Origin: Paracoccus marcusii
Lineage (GTDB): Bacteria; Pseudomonadota; Alphaproteobacteria; Rhodobacterales; Rhodobacteraceae
NCBI RefSeq assembly: GCF_028621715.1
Contig: NZ_CP117466.1
Location: 1,436,501-1,500,500 of the forward strand
Direction: 5' to 3'
Length of the DNA: 64,000 nucleotides
A program made the position numbers and the translations under genes. The notes beneath the pieces are model-generated. The model saw only the letters and a list, made by a program, of their open reading frames with translations, was not told the origin of the DNA and ran no database searches. The stretch's first letter is position 1, and each line of letters starts with the position of its first letter. Below are positions 36,453-45,759 of this stretch, in pieces.

Positions 36453-37328
36453 ATGTTCAAAGGGTCGATGCCAGCCCTGGTCACGCCGTTCACCCCGGAC
36501 GGCGAGCTGGATCTGGACACGCTGAAGAAGCTGGTCGAATGGCATGTCGAACAGGGCAGCCACGCCATCGTGCCCGTGGGTACCACCGGCGAAAGTCCCA
36601 CCCTGACCCATGACGAGCATCGCACCGTCATCGAGGAGGTGGTGCGTGCGGTGAACGGTCGCATCCCGGTCATCGCGGGCGCCGGGTCGAACTCCACGCG
36701 CGAGGGCATCGGCCTCTTGCAGCACGCGGCCAGCGTGGGCGCGGATGCGGGTCTGGTCGTCACGCCCTATTACAACAAGCCGACACAGGCGGGGCTGATC
36801 GCGCATTACACCGCGCTGACGGATGCCTGCGACCTGCCGATCATTATCTACAACATCCCCGGGCGGTCGGTTGTCGACATGATGCCCGAGACGATGGGCG
36901 TCCTGGCGAAGATCCCGTCGATCATCGGGGTCAAGGACGCGACCGGCAAGCTGGAGCGCGTCAGCTGCCAGCGCATGACCTGCGGGGCGGATTTCATCCA
37001 GCTGTCCGGAGAGGATGCGACGGCCCTGGGCTTCAACGCGCATGGCGGGGTGGGCTGCATCAGCGTGACCGCGAACGTCGCCCCGCGCCTGTGCGCGCAG
37101 TTCCAGGAGGCCACGCTGCGCGGCGATTACGCGGCGGCGCTGGAGATCCAGGACCGGCTGATGCCGCTGCATCTGGCAATCTTCGTGGAACCGGGGCTGG
37201 TGGGCGCGAAATACGCGATGTCGCGCCTGGGCCTGTGCCACGAGCGGGTGCGCCTGCCGCTGACGCCACTGACCGAACCGACGCGCCATCTGATCGACGC
37301 GGCGCTGGAGCATGCGGGCCTGATCTGA
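36453..37328 (+). CDS. dapA: 4-hydroxy-tetrahydrodipicolinate synthase
   Basis: 291 residues, TIM-barrel class I aldolase. It condenses pyruvate and aspartate semialdehyde in the lysine/diaminopimelate pathway. Starting at ATG 36453 the active-site residues fall on the E. coli numbering exactly: Thr44-Thr45 in GTTGES, Tyr107 in TPYYNKP, Tyr133 and Arg138 in YNIPGR, and the Schiff-base Lys161 in GVKDATGK. This supports 36453 over the in-frame ATG at 36441. A GC-rich palindrome follows the stop. Confidence 0.96.
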   Translation: MFKGSMPALVTPFTPDGELDLDTLKKLVEWHVEQGSHAIVPVGTTGESPTLTHDEHRTVIEEVVRAVNGRIPVIAGAGSNSTREGIGLLQHAASVGADAGLVVTPYYNKPTQAGLIAHYTALTDACDLPIIIYNIPGRSVVDMMPETMGVLAKIPSIIGVKDATGKLERVSCQRMTCGADFIQLSGEDATALGFNAHGGVGCISVTANVAPRLCAQFQEATLRGDYAAALEIQDRLMPLHLAIFVEPGLVGAKYAMSRLGLCHERVRLPLTPLTEPTRHLIDAALEHAGLI

Positions 37329-37330
37329 GT

Positions 37331-37380
37331 GCGTCCCGCGACGGCGGGGGGCCAGCCCCCCGCACCCCCCGGTGTCGCGC
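37331..37380. repeat. GC-rich palindromic intergenic element, copy B
   Basis: GCGTCCCGCGAC, then GCGGGGGGC (37344-37352) pairing with GCCCCCCGC (37355-37363), then accccccgg. The outer CGCGAC (37338-37343) also pairs with GTCGCG (37374-37379). It lies directly between the convergent dapA and UbiH-like genes and is well placed to end both transcripts. Confidence 0.8.
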
Positions 37381-37392
37381 GGTGCCGGTGTC

Positions 37393-38592
37393 TTAGCTGA
37401 GACCCAGGCCGGCCCGCATCATCATCCGGCGCACGGGTGCGATTCCGTACAACCCGCCAAGAGCCGCGGCGCGCAGGTCGCGCAGCGGGCGCAGCTGCGC
37501 CTGACTGGCGCGGTTCAGGGCGTCGATGGCCAGGATGCGTGCATAGGCGTCCGGGCGGCGCGTGCGGTTGTATCGGGCAAGGCTGTCGGCGCTGCCCGGA
37601 TCGGCGCGGCTGAGCTCCAGCAGCGCCGAGAGGTCGGCCAGGCTCATGTTCAGGCCCTGCGCGCCGATGGGGGGCAGGACATGCGCGGCCTCGGCGATCA
37701 GCGCGGTGCGGGGGCCGGCGAAGCGGTCGGCGATCTGGCTGACGATCGGCCAGGCGGTCAGGGGGGTCGCCTGGCGCAGGTGGCCCAGCACCCCGGCGGA
37801 GCGGTCGTTCAGCGCGGCTTCGAAGCCTGGGGCGGGCAGGGCCAGCAGCGCGTCGATGGCGGCGGCGTCGTCCATCCAGACCACGGCCGAACCGGGCTGT
37901 CCGTCGCGGTCGGGCAGAGGGACCAGCGTGAAGGGCCCGCCGAAGCGGTGCACCTCGGTCGAGACGTTGTGGTGGGGCTGTTCATGCGTCACGGCAAAGG
38001 CCAGCGCCTTTTGCCCATAGCGCCAGGTGCGCGTGCCGATGCCCAGGGCGCGACGGACCGCGGAATCGCGGCCGTCCGCGCCGATCAGCAGGCGGGCGCG
38101 CAGGCGGCGGCCGTCGGTCAGGGTCACGACCGCACCTTCGGATCGGGGCAGGACCGTCGCCGTGCCGGTGCCGTGGATCACCCGGACCGAGGGCAGGGCC
38201 TGGGTGCGCGCCATCAGCTCGCGCCGCATCAGCCAGTTGGGCAGGTTCCAGCCGAATGGCTGGTCGCCGATCTCGGCCGCGTCGAAGTCGCGGGTCAGGC
38301 GCGGCGTGGCGGTGGCGCCCCCGGCATCGACGATGCGCATCACCTGCAACGCGGTGGCGTGGGGGGCGAGGCTCTCCCACAGCCCGATGCGTTCGAAAAG
38401 CGCGACCGAGGGCATCAGGAAGGCGGTGGAGCGCAGGTCGGCGCCCGCCGCGTCCTCCTCCGTCACCGGGGGGGCAGGATCGACGCAGAGGACCGAGAAC
38501 CCCTGGGCCCCGAAGGCGCAGGCGGCGATCAGACCGGCCAGCCCGCCGCCCGAGATCAGGATGTCGATGTCGTCGATGCGCGTGTCGGTCAT
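37393..38592 (-). CDS. FAD-dependent hydroxylase, UbiH/UbiF/Coq6 family
   Basis: 399 residues, flavoprotein aromatic hydroxylase. The N-terminal FAD-binding GxGxxG region is ILISGGGLAGLIAACAFG, the second motif is LLIGADGRDSAVRRALG, and the FAD-ribose block is ALIAEAAHVLPPIGAQGLNM. The last of these, GAQGLNMSLAD, is typical of ubiquinone-pathway hydroxylases. It adds a hydroxyl to the ubiquinone ring; which carbon cannot be told. It lies alone on the minus strand, followed upstream by the nucleotidase gene. Confidence 0.9.
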   Translation of the reverse strand: MTDTRIDDIDILISGGGLAGLIAACAFGAQGFSVLCVDPAPPVTEEDAAGADLRSTAFLMPSVALFERIGLWESLAPHATALQVMRIVDAGGATATPRLTRDFDAAEIGDQPFGWNLPNWLMRRELMARTQALPSVRVIHGTGTATVLPRSEGAVVTLTDGRRLRARLLIGADGRDSAVRRALGIGTRTWRYGQKALAFAVTHEQPHHNVSTEVHRFGGPFTLVPLPDRDGQPGSAVVWMDDAAAIDALLALPAPGFEAALNDRSAGVLGHLRQATPLTAWPIVSQIADRFAGPRTALIAEAAHVLPPIGAQGLNMSLADLSALLELSRADPGSADSLARYNRTRRPDAYARILAIDALNRASQAQLRPLRDLRAAALGGLYGIAPVRRMMMRAGLGLS

Positions 38593-38663
38593 GGCAGGCC
38601 CCTTCGGTTCCGGGTCAGACTGCCCCGCCGCGCGGGCGGGGGAAAGGGGCGGCGCTGTCGCAG

Positions 38664-39326
38664 TCAGACCAGCGCGCGCAGAAATCCGGTCAGGTCATGG
38701 GTGCGGTGCTGGACATGCGGGCCGACCCCGCCGGTCAGCGCGTCGGGCCCGTGGCGACCGTCGCCCACAAGAACGGTGCGCATGCCCAGGTCGTGCGGGA
38801 CGATCAGGTTGCGCGGGTCATCCTCGAAGAACGCGGCCCGCGTGGGGTCGATGCCGGACGCGGCCAGGATCGGCGCATAGGCGCGCGGGTCGGGCTTGGG
38901 GTGAAAGCCCGCCTCCTCGATGCCATAGACGGCGTCGAACAGGTCCTCGGGCAGTGCGCGGGCGGCCAGCACGCGGCGGGCATAACCCGCGTCGCCATTG
39001 GTGTGGATGATCCGTCGCCCCGGCAGGGCCGCGATGGCCTCGGCCAGGTCCGGGTCGGGGGTCAGCACCGAAAAGTCGATGTCGTGCACGTCGGCCAGAT
39101 AGGCCGCGGGATCGACCTGATGTTCGGCCATCAGCCCGGCCAGCGTGGTGCCGTGCAGCCGCCAGTAATCCGCGCGCAGGCGGTTCGCATGATCCTGCGG
39201 CACGTCCAGCGCGCGCATCATCCAGGCGGTCATACGCACCTCGATCTGCGCGAAAAGCTGCGCCTCGGGCGGGTAGAGGGTGTTGTCCAGATCGAAGATC
39301 CAGGTGGTGACATGCGAAAAATCCAT
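38664..39326 (-). CDS. pyrimidine 5'-nucleotidase, HAD family
   Basis: 220 residues. HAD motif I is IFDLDNTLYPP (nucleophile Asp in DLD), motif II is IIHTNG, and motifs III-IV are HPKPDPRAY and FFEDDPRNL. The FDLDNTLYP form with an all-helical cap is that of the Sdt1/PHM8-type pyrimidine 5'-nucleotidases. It would dephosphorylate UMP/CMP or a similar nucleotide. ATG 39326 gives MDFSHVTTWIFDLDN and is the natural start. Confidence 0.9.
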   Translation of the reverse strand: MDFSHVTTWIFDLDNTLYPPEAQLFAQIEVRMTAWMMRALDVPQDHANRLRADYWRLHGTTLAGLMAEHQVDPAAYLADVHDIDFSVLTPDPDLAEAIAALPGRRIIHTNGDAGYARRVLAARALPEDLFDAVYGIEEAGFHPKPDPRAYAPILAASGIDPTRAAFFEDDPRNLIVPHDLGMRTVLVGDGRHGPDALTGGVGPHVQHRTHDLTGFLRALV

Positions 39327-39390
39327 GGCAGAGGCATAGCTTGCGCGCTGGCCGCTTGCAATTCGGCGCGCGCGGGCCAATCGTTCGCGG

Positions 39391-40014
39391 ATGAAAGACG
39401 CCTATTCCCTGATCCTGACCGCCATCGAGGGCGGCACATACCGCCCCGGCGACCGGCTGGTCGAATCCGAGCTGGCCGAGCGGTTCGGCGTCAGCCGCAC
39501 CCCCGTGCGCGAGGCGCTGCAGCGGCTGGAGACCCAGGCCATGCTGGTGCGCGACGGGCGCAGCCTGATCGTCGCATCGCTGGACCACAACCAGTTGGCC
39601 GAGCTGTACACCGTGCGGGCCGAGCTGGAGGCGCTGGCCGCCCGCCTGGCTGCCCGCCACGCGACGCCCGAGGAGGTGCGCGTGCTGGCCCAGATGGTCG
39701 AGGAGGACCGCCGCACCAAGGGCGACCCCGAGGCGCTGGCGCGGGCCAACAAACGATTCCACCGGCAGATCCACCTGGCGTCGCACAACCGCTATCTGGT
39801 GCAGCAGCTGGACCTGGTGCATCGGACCATGGCGCTGATGGCGCGGACGTCGCTGGCCGCCGAGGGGCGGGGCGAGACCGCGCTGGCCGAACATGCCCGC
39901 ATCGTCGAGGCGATCGCTGCGGGCGACGGGGCGGCGGCGGACCGCGCACTGCGCCAGCATATCTCGATGGCGTGGGAGACGCGGCTGAAGCTGGAGGCGC
40001 AGGCGGGTGGCTGA
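39391..40014 (+). CDS. GntR-family regulator (FCD/FadR subfamily)
   Basis: 207 residues. Winged helix-turn-helix at the N-terminus (YRPGDRLVESELAERFGVSR with TPVREALQRLE) and an all-helical FCD effector domain (about 75-200) with the metal-type residues in RFHRQIHLASHNRYL and EHARIVEAI. Such proteins sense carboxylic acids and repress catabolic genes; no target operon is adjacent. Its 3' end overlaps alkA by eight bases, so they are co-transcribed. Confidence 0.9.
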   Translation: MKDAYSLILTAIEGGTYRPGDRLVESELAERFGVSRTPVREALQRLETQAMLVRDGRSLIVASLDHNQLAELYTVRAELEALAARLAARHATPEEVRVLAQMVEEDRRTKGDPEALARANKRFHRQIHLASHNRYLVQQLDLVHRTMALMARTSLAAEGRGETALAEHARIVEAIAAGDGAAADRALRQHISMAWETRLKLEAQAGG

Positions 40015-40639
40015 GCCGCGCCTGATCCTGACCCAGGACGACATCGACGAAGGGGCCGCGCATCTGGCGGCCGTCTGCCCGGTCTGGGCGCGGGTGCTGC
40101 CCCAGCTTGGCCCGCTGCCCTTGCGCCGCCAGCCGGACGGATTCGCGGCGATGGCGCAGGCCATCGTGGGCCAGCAGGTGTCGGTCGCGGCGGCGGCGGC
40201 GATCTGGGGGCGGCTGCAGGCCGCTGGGCTGGACCGGGAGGCGACCCTGCGCGAGGCCGATGACGACAGCCTGCGCGCCGCGGGCCTGTCGCGTCCCAAG
40301 GCGCGCTATCTGAGGGGGATCGCCGCGGCGGAGCTGGACTGGCAGGGCCTGCGCGATCTGCCCGATGATGAGGCCATGGCGCGACTGGTGGCCCTGCCGG
40401 GCATCGGGGTCTGGACGGCCGAGATCTATCTGAAATTCGCGCTGGGCCGCAGGGACGTCTTCGCGGCGGGCGACCTGGCACTGCAGGAGGCGGCGCGCGG
40501 CATGTATGGCTTGCCCGAACGCCCCGGCCCTGTGGCATTGCGTGCGCTGGCCGAGCCTTGGGCGCCGTGGCGCGCGGTTGCGGCGCGGGGGCTCTGGGCC
40601 TATTACCGCTGGGCCAAAGGACGCGAGGGAATATCATGA
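40007..40639 (+). CDS. alkA: DNA-3-methyladenine glycosylase II (AlkA-like)
   Basis: 210 residues, HhH-GPD base-excision glycosylase without the N-terminal TBP-like domain of E. coli AlkA. Helix-hairpin-helix LVALPGIGVWTAEIYL is followed by the catalytic Asp in VFAAGDLAL. It removes alkylated purines. A GTG start at 40007 overlaps the GntR gene; the stop overlaps the start of the esterase gene (ATGA), giving a three-gene coupled unit. Confidence 0.92.
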   Translation: MAEPRLILTQDDIDEGAAHLAAVCPVWARVLPQLGPLPLRRQPDGFAAMAQAIVGQQVSVAAAAAIWGRLQAAGLDREATLREADDDSLRAAGLSRPKARYLRGIAAAELDWQGLRDLPDDEAMARLVALPGIGVWTAEIYLKFALGRRDVFAAGDLALQEAARGMYGLPERPGPVALRALAEPWAPWRAVAARGLWAYYRWAKGREGIS

Positions 40640-41292
40640 CCGAACCGCTGCAATCCGCCCGCCGGGGCCCCGAGAAGGCCGGATCGGTCGTCGTCTTCCT
40701 GCACGGCTATGGCGCCGACGGGACAGACCTTCTGGGCCTGTCCGAGCCTCTGGCGCCGCACCTGCCCACGACGGCCTTCTATGCGCCCGACGCGCCCGAG
40801 CCGTCGCGCAACAATCCGATGGGGTTCCAGTGGTTCCCGATTCCCTGGCTGGACGGATCGTCCGAGGTCGATGCCCGCATCAGCATGGGCCAGTCGGTGG
40901 CTGCGCTGAACGAATTCCTGGACACCGTGCTGGCCGCCGAAGAGCTGACCCCCGAGCGGATTGTGCTGGTGGGCTTTTCCCAAGGCACGATGATGGCGCT
41001 GCACGTGGCCCCGCGCCGCGACGTGGCCGTGGCGGGGGTCGTCGGATTTTCGGGCCGCTTGTTGACCCCCGAGGTCCTGGCGGAGGAGGCGCGGGTCAAG
41101 CCGCCGGTCCTGCTGATCCATGGCGACCAGGACGAGGTGGTGCCCTTCGACGACATGTCCCTGGCCGGCCAGACCCTGCAGGAGGCGGGATTCACCGTCT
41201 ATGGCCACGTGATGCAGGGGACCGGGCACGGCATCTCTCCGGACGGGTTGTCGGTCGCGCTGGCCTTTCTGAAGGAGCATCTGCCCGACTGA
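40636..41292 (+). CDS. carboxylesterase/phospholipase (alpha/beta-hydrolase)
   Basis: 218 residues of the Abhydrolase_2 family (acyl-protein-thioesterase-like). HGYGADGTDL is the oxyanion loop, GFSQGTMMAL the nucleophile elbow, HGDQDEVVP carries the acid and GTGHGIS the histidine. It probably hydrolyses short-chain esters or lysophospholipids in the cytoplasm. The ATG overlaps the alkA stop by four bases. Confidence 0.92.
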   Translation: MTEPLQSARRGPEKAGSVVVFLHGYGADGTDLLGLSEPLAPHLPTTAFYAPDAPEPSRNNPMGFQWFPIPWLDGSSEVDARISMGQSVAALNEFLDTVLAAEELTPERIVLVGFSQGTMMALHVAPRRDVAVAGVVGFSGRLLTPEVLAEEARVKPPVLLIHGDQDEVVPFDDMSLAGQTLQEAGFTVYGHVMQGTGHGISPDGLSVALAFLKEHLPD

Positions 41293-41449
41293 TCGCGGGG
41301 GCGTCACGCTGCTGTCATCCTGGGCGTCTATGGGATGGTCCGTCGGGAATAGATGCGGGGGCTTGCCAGATCACCGCCGCCAGATATAGTCGACGCAACG
41401 GATCTGACGGGCGCCCCGGTCAACCCCACGGGGCAGACGGGAAGGCGCT

Positions 41450-42049
41450 ATGCTGGACGACCATCTTCATTCCGATTTCCGAACGCAGTTCGTGCGCGAG
41501 CCGGCCAACCTGCGCCATTTCCCGGCGCTGGTCCTGAATGCCGATTACCGGCCGCTGTCCTATTACCCGTTGTCGCTGTGGCCGTGGCAGGAGGCGATCA
41601 AGGCGGTGTTCCTGGACAGGGTGACCATCATCGCCGAATACGACCACGAGGTGCGAAGCCAGCGACAGGCGTTCCGCATCCCCTCGGTGGTGGTGCTGAA
41701 GGATTTCGTTCGACCCCAGAAGCGCGTGGCATTCACGCGCTTCAATCTTTTTCTGCGGGACGAATTCTGCTGCCAGTATTGCGGGGCCAAGGGCGATCTG
41801 ACCTTCGATCATGTCGTGCCGCGGTCGCGCGGCGGGATCACCAGCTGGGAGAACGTGGTCGCAGCCTGTTCGCCCTGCAACCTGAAGAAGGCCAACCGCA
41901 GCCTGCGCCATTCCGGCATGCAGCTGCGCAAGCCCGCGCGCCGACCGTCAGCGGACGAGATGCATGCGATCGGGCGGCGCTTTCCGCCGAACCATCTGCA
42001 CGACAGCTGGATGGACTTCCTGTACTGGGACGCCGAACTGGACAGCTGA
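41450..42049 (+). CDS. HNH endonuclease family protein
   Basis: 199 residues. The C-terminal half holds an HNH fold with zinc-type cysteines: FCCQYCGAKG, then FDHVVPRSRGG with the catalytic His, and CSPCNLKKAN. The N-terminus (VLNADYRPLSYYPLSLWPW) is that of a widespread chromosomal HNH family in alphaproteobacteria and cyanobacteria, not a phage or restriction system. GGAAGG before the ATG is the ribosome-binding site. Cellular role unknown. Confidence 0.9.
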   Translation: MLDDHLHSDFRTQFVREPANLRHFPALVLNADYRPLSYYPLSLWPWQEAIKAVFLDRVTIIAEYDHEVRSQRQAFRIPSVVVLKDFVRPQKRVAFTRFNLFLRDEFCCQYCGAKGDLTFDHVVPRSRGGITSWENVVAACSPCNLKKANRSLRHSGMQLRKPARRPSADEMHAIGRRFPPNHLHDSWMDFLYWDAELDS

Positions 42050-42053
42050 GCGA

Positions 42054-42227
42054 TCAGCCGTCGTGATCGTGGCGGTCGCGGTTGTTCAGATGCACCAGCA
42101 CCGCACCGCTGAGCGCCAGCAGCAGGAAGGCGATCGGGGGAACGCCCGCCGACAGCCCTGCCCACAGCGTCACCGCGGCGGCCAGGATCGTCACGGCGAT
42201 CAACGCGAGGAAATGGGTCAGCGGCAT
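42054..42227 (-). CDS. 57-residue membrane protein
   Basis: MPLTHFLALIAVTILAAAVT begins a first hydrophobic helix, and VPPIAFLLLALSGAVLVHL is a second; the tail NNRDRHDHDG is polar and His/Asp-rich. AAGGAG (42236-42241) six to nine bases before the ATG makes expression likely. Unknown function. It is convergent with the HNH gene (five bases apart) and divergent from gdx. Confidence 0.7.
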   Translation of the reverse strand: MPLTHFLALIAVTILAAAVTLWAGLSAGVPPIAFLLLALSGAVLVHLNNRDRHDHDG

Positions 42228-42382
42228 GGGACACTCCTTCTCCTGACATCCAATATGGGCCGCATGGGTCGGGTTGGGAAGGCCATGCGGAGAATGCGCG
42301 ACGTTTTGACGGGGACGGGGCGGGATCGCGCCGAGATCCGGCGTCTTGACCGGGGGAATCAGGCGTCCTAGATGGGGCGGCA

Positions 42383-42429
42383 GAGGACGACCTCCCCCTG
42401 ACGGGCTGACACTTCCGGGACGGCCCGGA
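42383..42429 (+). promoter_or_regulatory. guanidine-II (mini-ykkC) riboswitch
   Basis: Two hairpins with the class-defining ACGR tetraloops precede the exporter gene: GAGG-ACGA-CCTC (42383-42394) and TCCGGG-ACGG-CCCGGA (42414-42429), 19 bases apart. The second ends 20 bases before the ATG, and GGAGGG (42436-42441) follows. In the known class, guanidinium binding to both loops lets them dock and frees the ribosome-binding site. The downstream gene is a guanidinium-exporter homologue, the typical target. Confidence 0.9.
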
Positions 42430-42448
42430 CCATTCGGAGGGTTCAGCC

Positions 42449-42763
42449 ATGCCATGGCTTCTTCTGTTCACGGCCGGTCTTCTGGAAATCGTCTGGGCGA
42501 CGGCGATGAAATATTCGGCCGGGTTCACCCGCCCCATCCCCACCATCGTGATGGTCGTCGGCATGATCGCGTCGTTCTGGCTGCTGGCGACGGCGATGCG
42601 GTCGCTGCCCCTGGGGACGGCCTACATGGTCTGGACGGGCATCGGCGCGGTGGGCAGTTTTGTCGTGGGCGTGGTGTTTCTGGCAGAGCCCGTCACCGCG
42701 ATGCGCATGGCGGCGGCGGGGATGATCGTCGCAGGCATCGTCACGATGAAGCTGGCCTCCTGA
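42449..42763 (+). CDS. gdx: guanidinium exporter (SMR family, SugE/Gdx)
   Basis: 104 residues, four transmembrane helices, dual-topology small multidrug resistance transporter. The helix-1 motif is AGLLEIVWATAMKYSAGFTR, with Gly10, Glu13 and Trp16 in the Gdx pattern rather than the EmrE pattern; Glu13 exchanges guanidinium for protons. The guanidine-II riboswitch directly upstream independently supports this substrate. Also known as sugE. A palindromic element follows the stop. Confidence 0.95.
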   Translation: MPWLLLFTAGLLEIVWATAMKYSAGFTRPIPTIVMVVGMIASFWLLATAMRSLPLGTAYMVWTGIGAVGSFVVGVVFLAEPVTAMRMAAAGMIVAGIVTMKLAS

Positions 42764-42787
42764 CAAGTCCCGAGGGCGGGGTGCGCT

Positions 42788-42842
42788 TGCGTCCCGCGAC
42801 GGCCGGGGGCGCTGCGCCCCCCGGACCCCCCGCCGCGTCGCG
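42788..42842 (+). repeat. GC-rich palindromic intergenic element, copy C
   Basis: TTGCGTCCCGCGAC, then a G-run/C-run stem (GGGGGCGC-T-GCGCCCCC core) followed by CCGGACCCCCC. The outer CGCGAC (42795-42800) pairs with GTCGCG (42837-42842), as in copy B. It begins 25 bases after the gdx stop. Confidence 0.8.
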
Positions 42843-42938
42843 CCCTGCCGACAGAAAACCGCGAAATTCCCGCGTCGGGGGTAATTTCCTTCCGTGCCGA
42901 GGGGTGATAGACGCAATGCAAGCCAAAGGAGATCCGCC

Positions 42939-44777
42939 ATGCCCGCCTATCGTTCCCGCACCACCACCCATGGCCGCAACATGGCCGGCGCACGGGGCCT
43001 GTGGCGCGCGACAGGCGTGAAGGACAGCGATTTCGGCAAGCCGATCATCGCCATCGTCAACAGCTTCACCCAGTTCGTGCCCGGCCATGTCCACCTCAAG
43101 GACCTGGGCCAGCTGGTCGCCCGCGAGGTCGAGGCGGCCGGCGGCATCGCCAAGGAATTTAATACCATCGCGGTCGATGACGGCATCGCCATGGGCCATG
43201 ACGGCATGCTGTATTCGCTGCCCTCGCGCGAGGTCATCGCCGATTCGGTGGAATACATGGTCAATGCGCATTGCGCCGACGCGATGGTCTGCATCAGCAA
43301 CTGCGACAAGATCACGCCGGGCATGCTGATGGCATCGCTGCGCCTGAACATCCCCACCGTCTTCGTGTCGGGCGGACCGATGGAGGCCGGCAAGGTCGTG
43401 CTGCAGGACGGTCGCGTCAAGGCGCTGGACCTGGTCGATGCCATGGTCGCGGCGGCCGATGATTCGGTCAGCGACGAGGATGTGCAGGCGATCGAACGGT
43501 CGGCCTGCCCGACCTGCGGGTCCTGTTCGGGGATGTTCACGGCCAATTCGATGAACTGCCTGACCGAGGCCCTGGGCCTGTCCCTGCCGGGCAACGGATC
43601 GACCCTGGCGACCCACGCCGACCGCAAGCGGCTGTTCGTCGAGGCGGGCCACCTGATCGTCGACCTGGCGAAACGCCATTATGACGGCGACGATTACAGC
43701 GTGCTTCCGCGCAATGTGGCCAGCTTTGCCGCCTTCGAGAATGCGATGACGCTGGACATCGCCATGGGCGGGTCGACCAACACCGTCCTGCACCTGCTGG
43801 CCGCGGCGCATGAGGCCGAGATCGATTTTACCATGTCCGACATCGACCGCCTGTCGCGCAAGGTGCCGGTGCTGTGCAAGGTCGCGCCCGCGAAATCGGA
43901 CGTGCACATGGAGGACGTCCATCGTGCCGGCGGCATCATGGCCATCCTGGGCCAGCTGGACCGCGCCGGACTGCTGGACACCTCGGTGGGCAGCGTCCAT
44001 TCCGGCACGCTGGCGCAGGCGCTGGACCGGTGGGACGTGTCGCGCACGACCGCGGCGTCGGTGCACGATTTCTTCCGTGCGGCGCCGGGCGGGGTGCCGA
44101 CGCAGACCGCGTTCTCTCAGGCGAACCGCTATGACGACGTGGACCTGGACCGCGAGACGGGCGTGATCCGGTCGTCGGAGCATGCGTTCTCGCGTGATGG
44201 CGGGCTGGCGGTTCTTTACGGCAACCTGGCCGAGGACGGCTGCATCGTGAAGACGGCGGGGGTGGACGATTCGAACCTGACCTTCGAGGGGCCCGCGCAC
44301 ATCTTCGAAAGCCAGGACGACAGCGTCAGCGCCATCCTGACCGGAAAGGTCAAGGCCGGAGAGGTCGTGCTGATCCGCTATGAAGGACCGCGCGGCGGGC
44401 CGGGGATGCAGGAGATGCTGTATCCGACCAGCTATCTGAAATCCAAGGGTCTGGGCAAGGAATGCGCGCTGGTGACCGACGGGCGGTTCTCGGGCGGGTC
44501 TTCGGGGCTGTCGATCGGCCATGTCTCTCCCGAGGCGGCCGAGGGTGGCACGATCGGTCTGGTCGAGCAGGGCGACCTGATCCGCATCGACATCCCGAAC
44601 CGCAAGATCGAGCTGGTGGTCGACGACGCGACCCTGGCCGCCCGCCGCGCCACCCGCGATGCGGAAGGCTGGAAGCCCGCCAAGCCGCGCAAGCGCAAGA
44701 TCACCACCGCCCTGCGCGCCTATGCGGCGATGACCACAAGCGCGGCAAAGGGCGCCGTCCGGGTGATCCCGGAGTAA
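42939..44777 (+). CDS. ilvD: dihydroxy-acid dehydratase
   Basis: 612 residues, the family's standard length. Iron-sulfur enzyme that makes the 2-keto acids of valine and isoleucine. Cluster cysteines appear in [12 protein letters not shown] and [23 protein letters not shown] and the C-terminal [20 protein letters not shown] are also typical. AAAGGAGA before the ATG at 42939 fixes the start. ilvC, a pathway partner, lies 1.6 kb downstream beyond three minus-strand genes. Confidence 0.97.
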   Translation: MPAYRSRTTTHGRNMAGARGLWRATGVKDSDFGKPIIAIVNSFTQFVPGHVHLKDLGQLVAREVEAAGGIAKEFNTIAVDDGIAMGHDGMLYSLPSREVIADSVEYMVNAHCADAMVCISNCDKITPGMLMASLRLNIPTVFVSGGPMEAGKVVLQDGRVKALDLVDAMVAAADDSVSDEDVQAIERSACPTCGSCSGMFTANSMNCLTEALGLSLPGNGSTLATHADRKRLFVEAGHLIVDLAKRHYDGDDYSVLPRNVASFAAFENAMTLDIAMGGSTNTVLHLLAAAHEAEIDFTMSDIDRLSRKVPVLCKVAPAKSDVHMEDVHRAGGIMAILGQLDRAGLLDTSVGSVHSGTLAQALDRWDVSRTTAASVHDFFRAAPGGVPTQTAFSQANRYDDVDLDRETGVIRSSEHAFSRDGGLAVLYGNLAEDGCIVKTAGVDDSNLTFEGPAHIFESQDDSVSAILTGKVKAGEVVLIRYEGPRGGPGMQEMLYPTSYLKSKGLGKECALVTDGRFSGGSSGLSIGHVSPEAAEGGTIGLVEQGDLIRIDIPNRKIELVVDDATLAARRATRDAEGWKPAKPRKRKITTALRAYAAMTTSAAKGAVRVIPE

Positions 44778-44792
44778 GTGGCGGGGCGCCGG

Positions 44793-45257
44793 TCACTTGG
44801 CGCCCTCCAAGTCGCCGATCAGCGCCTCCATCTCGGCGATCTCGCGGCGCTGCGTCTCGATGATGCCATCGGCCAGCGCGCGGACGCGGGGATCGGTGAT
44901 CTTTGCCCGGGTGCTGGTCAGGATGGCGATGGAGTGATGCGGGATCATCGCCTTCATCCAGGACACCTGGTCCACCGTCGCCTGACTGCGCACCATCGCG
45001 ACGCCCAGGCCAAGGATGGCGACCGCCCCCGCCAGAACCGCGACATTGGCGCGGCGGTTCGCGAACATCCCCCACATCGCGACCAGCATCACGATCGCCA
45101 TCCCGCCCCCCATATACAGGGCCATCCAGGCGCGGGTCTGACTGAACCGGACATGTGACAGATCCCAGGTGTTCAGATACATCATCGCGAACATCGCAAC
45201 GGTCGAGACGGCGATGGTCGCCAGAAAGCGGGCATGGGTCATGGCATGGCCTTTCAT
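44793..45257 (-). CDS. DUF305 membrane protein
   Basis: 154 residues. Three hydrophobic helices (FLATIAVSTVAMFAMMYL, WMALYMGGGMAIVMLVAMWG, VAVLAGAVAILGLGVAMV) precede a DUF305 helical domain with the MIPHHSIAIL metal-type motif. DUF305 proteins are often linked to copper or metal handling outside the cytoplasm; no copper genes are adjacent here. ATG 45257 (MKGHAM) and ATG 45242 (MTHARF) are both possible starts. Confidence 0.88.
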   Translation of the reverse strand: MKGHAMTHARFLATIAVSTVAMFAMMYLNTWDLSHVRFSQTRAWMALYMGGGMAIVMLVAMWGMFANRRANVAVLAGAVAILGLGVAMVRSQATVDQVSWMKAMIPHHSIAILTSTRAKITDPRVRALADGIIETQRREIAEMEALIGDLEGAK

Positions 45258-45300
45258 AAAAAGTGCCTGCCCCCAACCGGGGACCCACGCCGATGTTCCC

Positions 45301-45759
45301 TCAGCCCAAGGGACCGGGGCGGCGTTCCTCGGACAGCATCACGTTCGCCTCGACCTGGCCCACGCCGGGCAGGGTCATGATGCGGCGGCGCAGGATGCGT
45401 TCGAAATCACTGATGTCGCGGGCGGTGATTCGCAGCCGGTAGTCGAACTGGCCCAGGACGTGCTGGACCAGCTGCACCTCGGGGATGGCGGTGACGGCGC
45501 GTTCGAAATCCTCAAGCCCGGTGCGGCCCTTGGCGGCCAGCTTGATCCCCAGGAACACGGTCACGCCAAAGCCAAGCGCGGCCGGGTCCAGCACCACGCG
45601 CCGGCCGGCGATCACGCCCTGATCCGTCAGCCGCCGGATGCGCCGCCACGCGGCAGGCTGGCCGATGCCGACCGCGCGCCCGATATCGGCGGCGCTGGTG
45701 GTCGCGTCGCGTGCCAGCGCCCGCAGGATGGCCAGATCGGTCGCGTCCAGGTCGGTCAC
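45301..45759 (-). CDS. Lrp/AsnC-family regulator, second of a tandem pair
   Basis: 152 residues. Winged helix-turn-helix (LDATDLAILRALARDATTSA, IGQPAAWRRIRRLTDQGVI) and RAM domain (LDPAALGFGVTVFLGIKL). The GTG start at 45759 overlaps the stop of the upstream regulator by four bases (GTGA), so the two are translated together and may form mixed oligomers. They flank the ilvD-ilvC region, suggesting control of branched-chain amino acid genes; that is inference. Confidence 0.88.
   Translation of the reverse strand: MTDLDATDLAILRALARDATTSAADIGRAVGIGQPAAWRRIRRLTDQGVIAGRRVVLDPAALGFGVTVFLGIKLAAKGRTGLEDFERAVTAIPEVQLVQHVLGQFDYRLRITARDISDFERILRRRIMTLPGVGQVEANVMLSEERRPGPLG

Noticed and set aside
41450..42049. 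HNH nuclease as part of a defence or homing system
   Set aside because: It matches a stand-alone chromosomal HNH family and has no restriction, methylase, intron or intein partner nearby.
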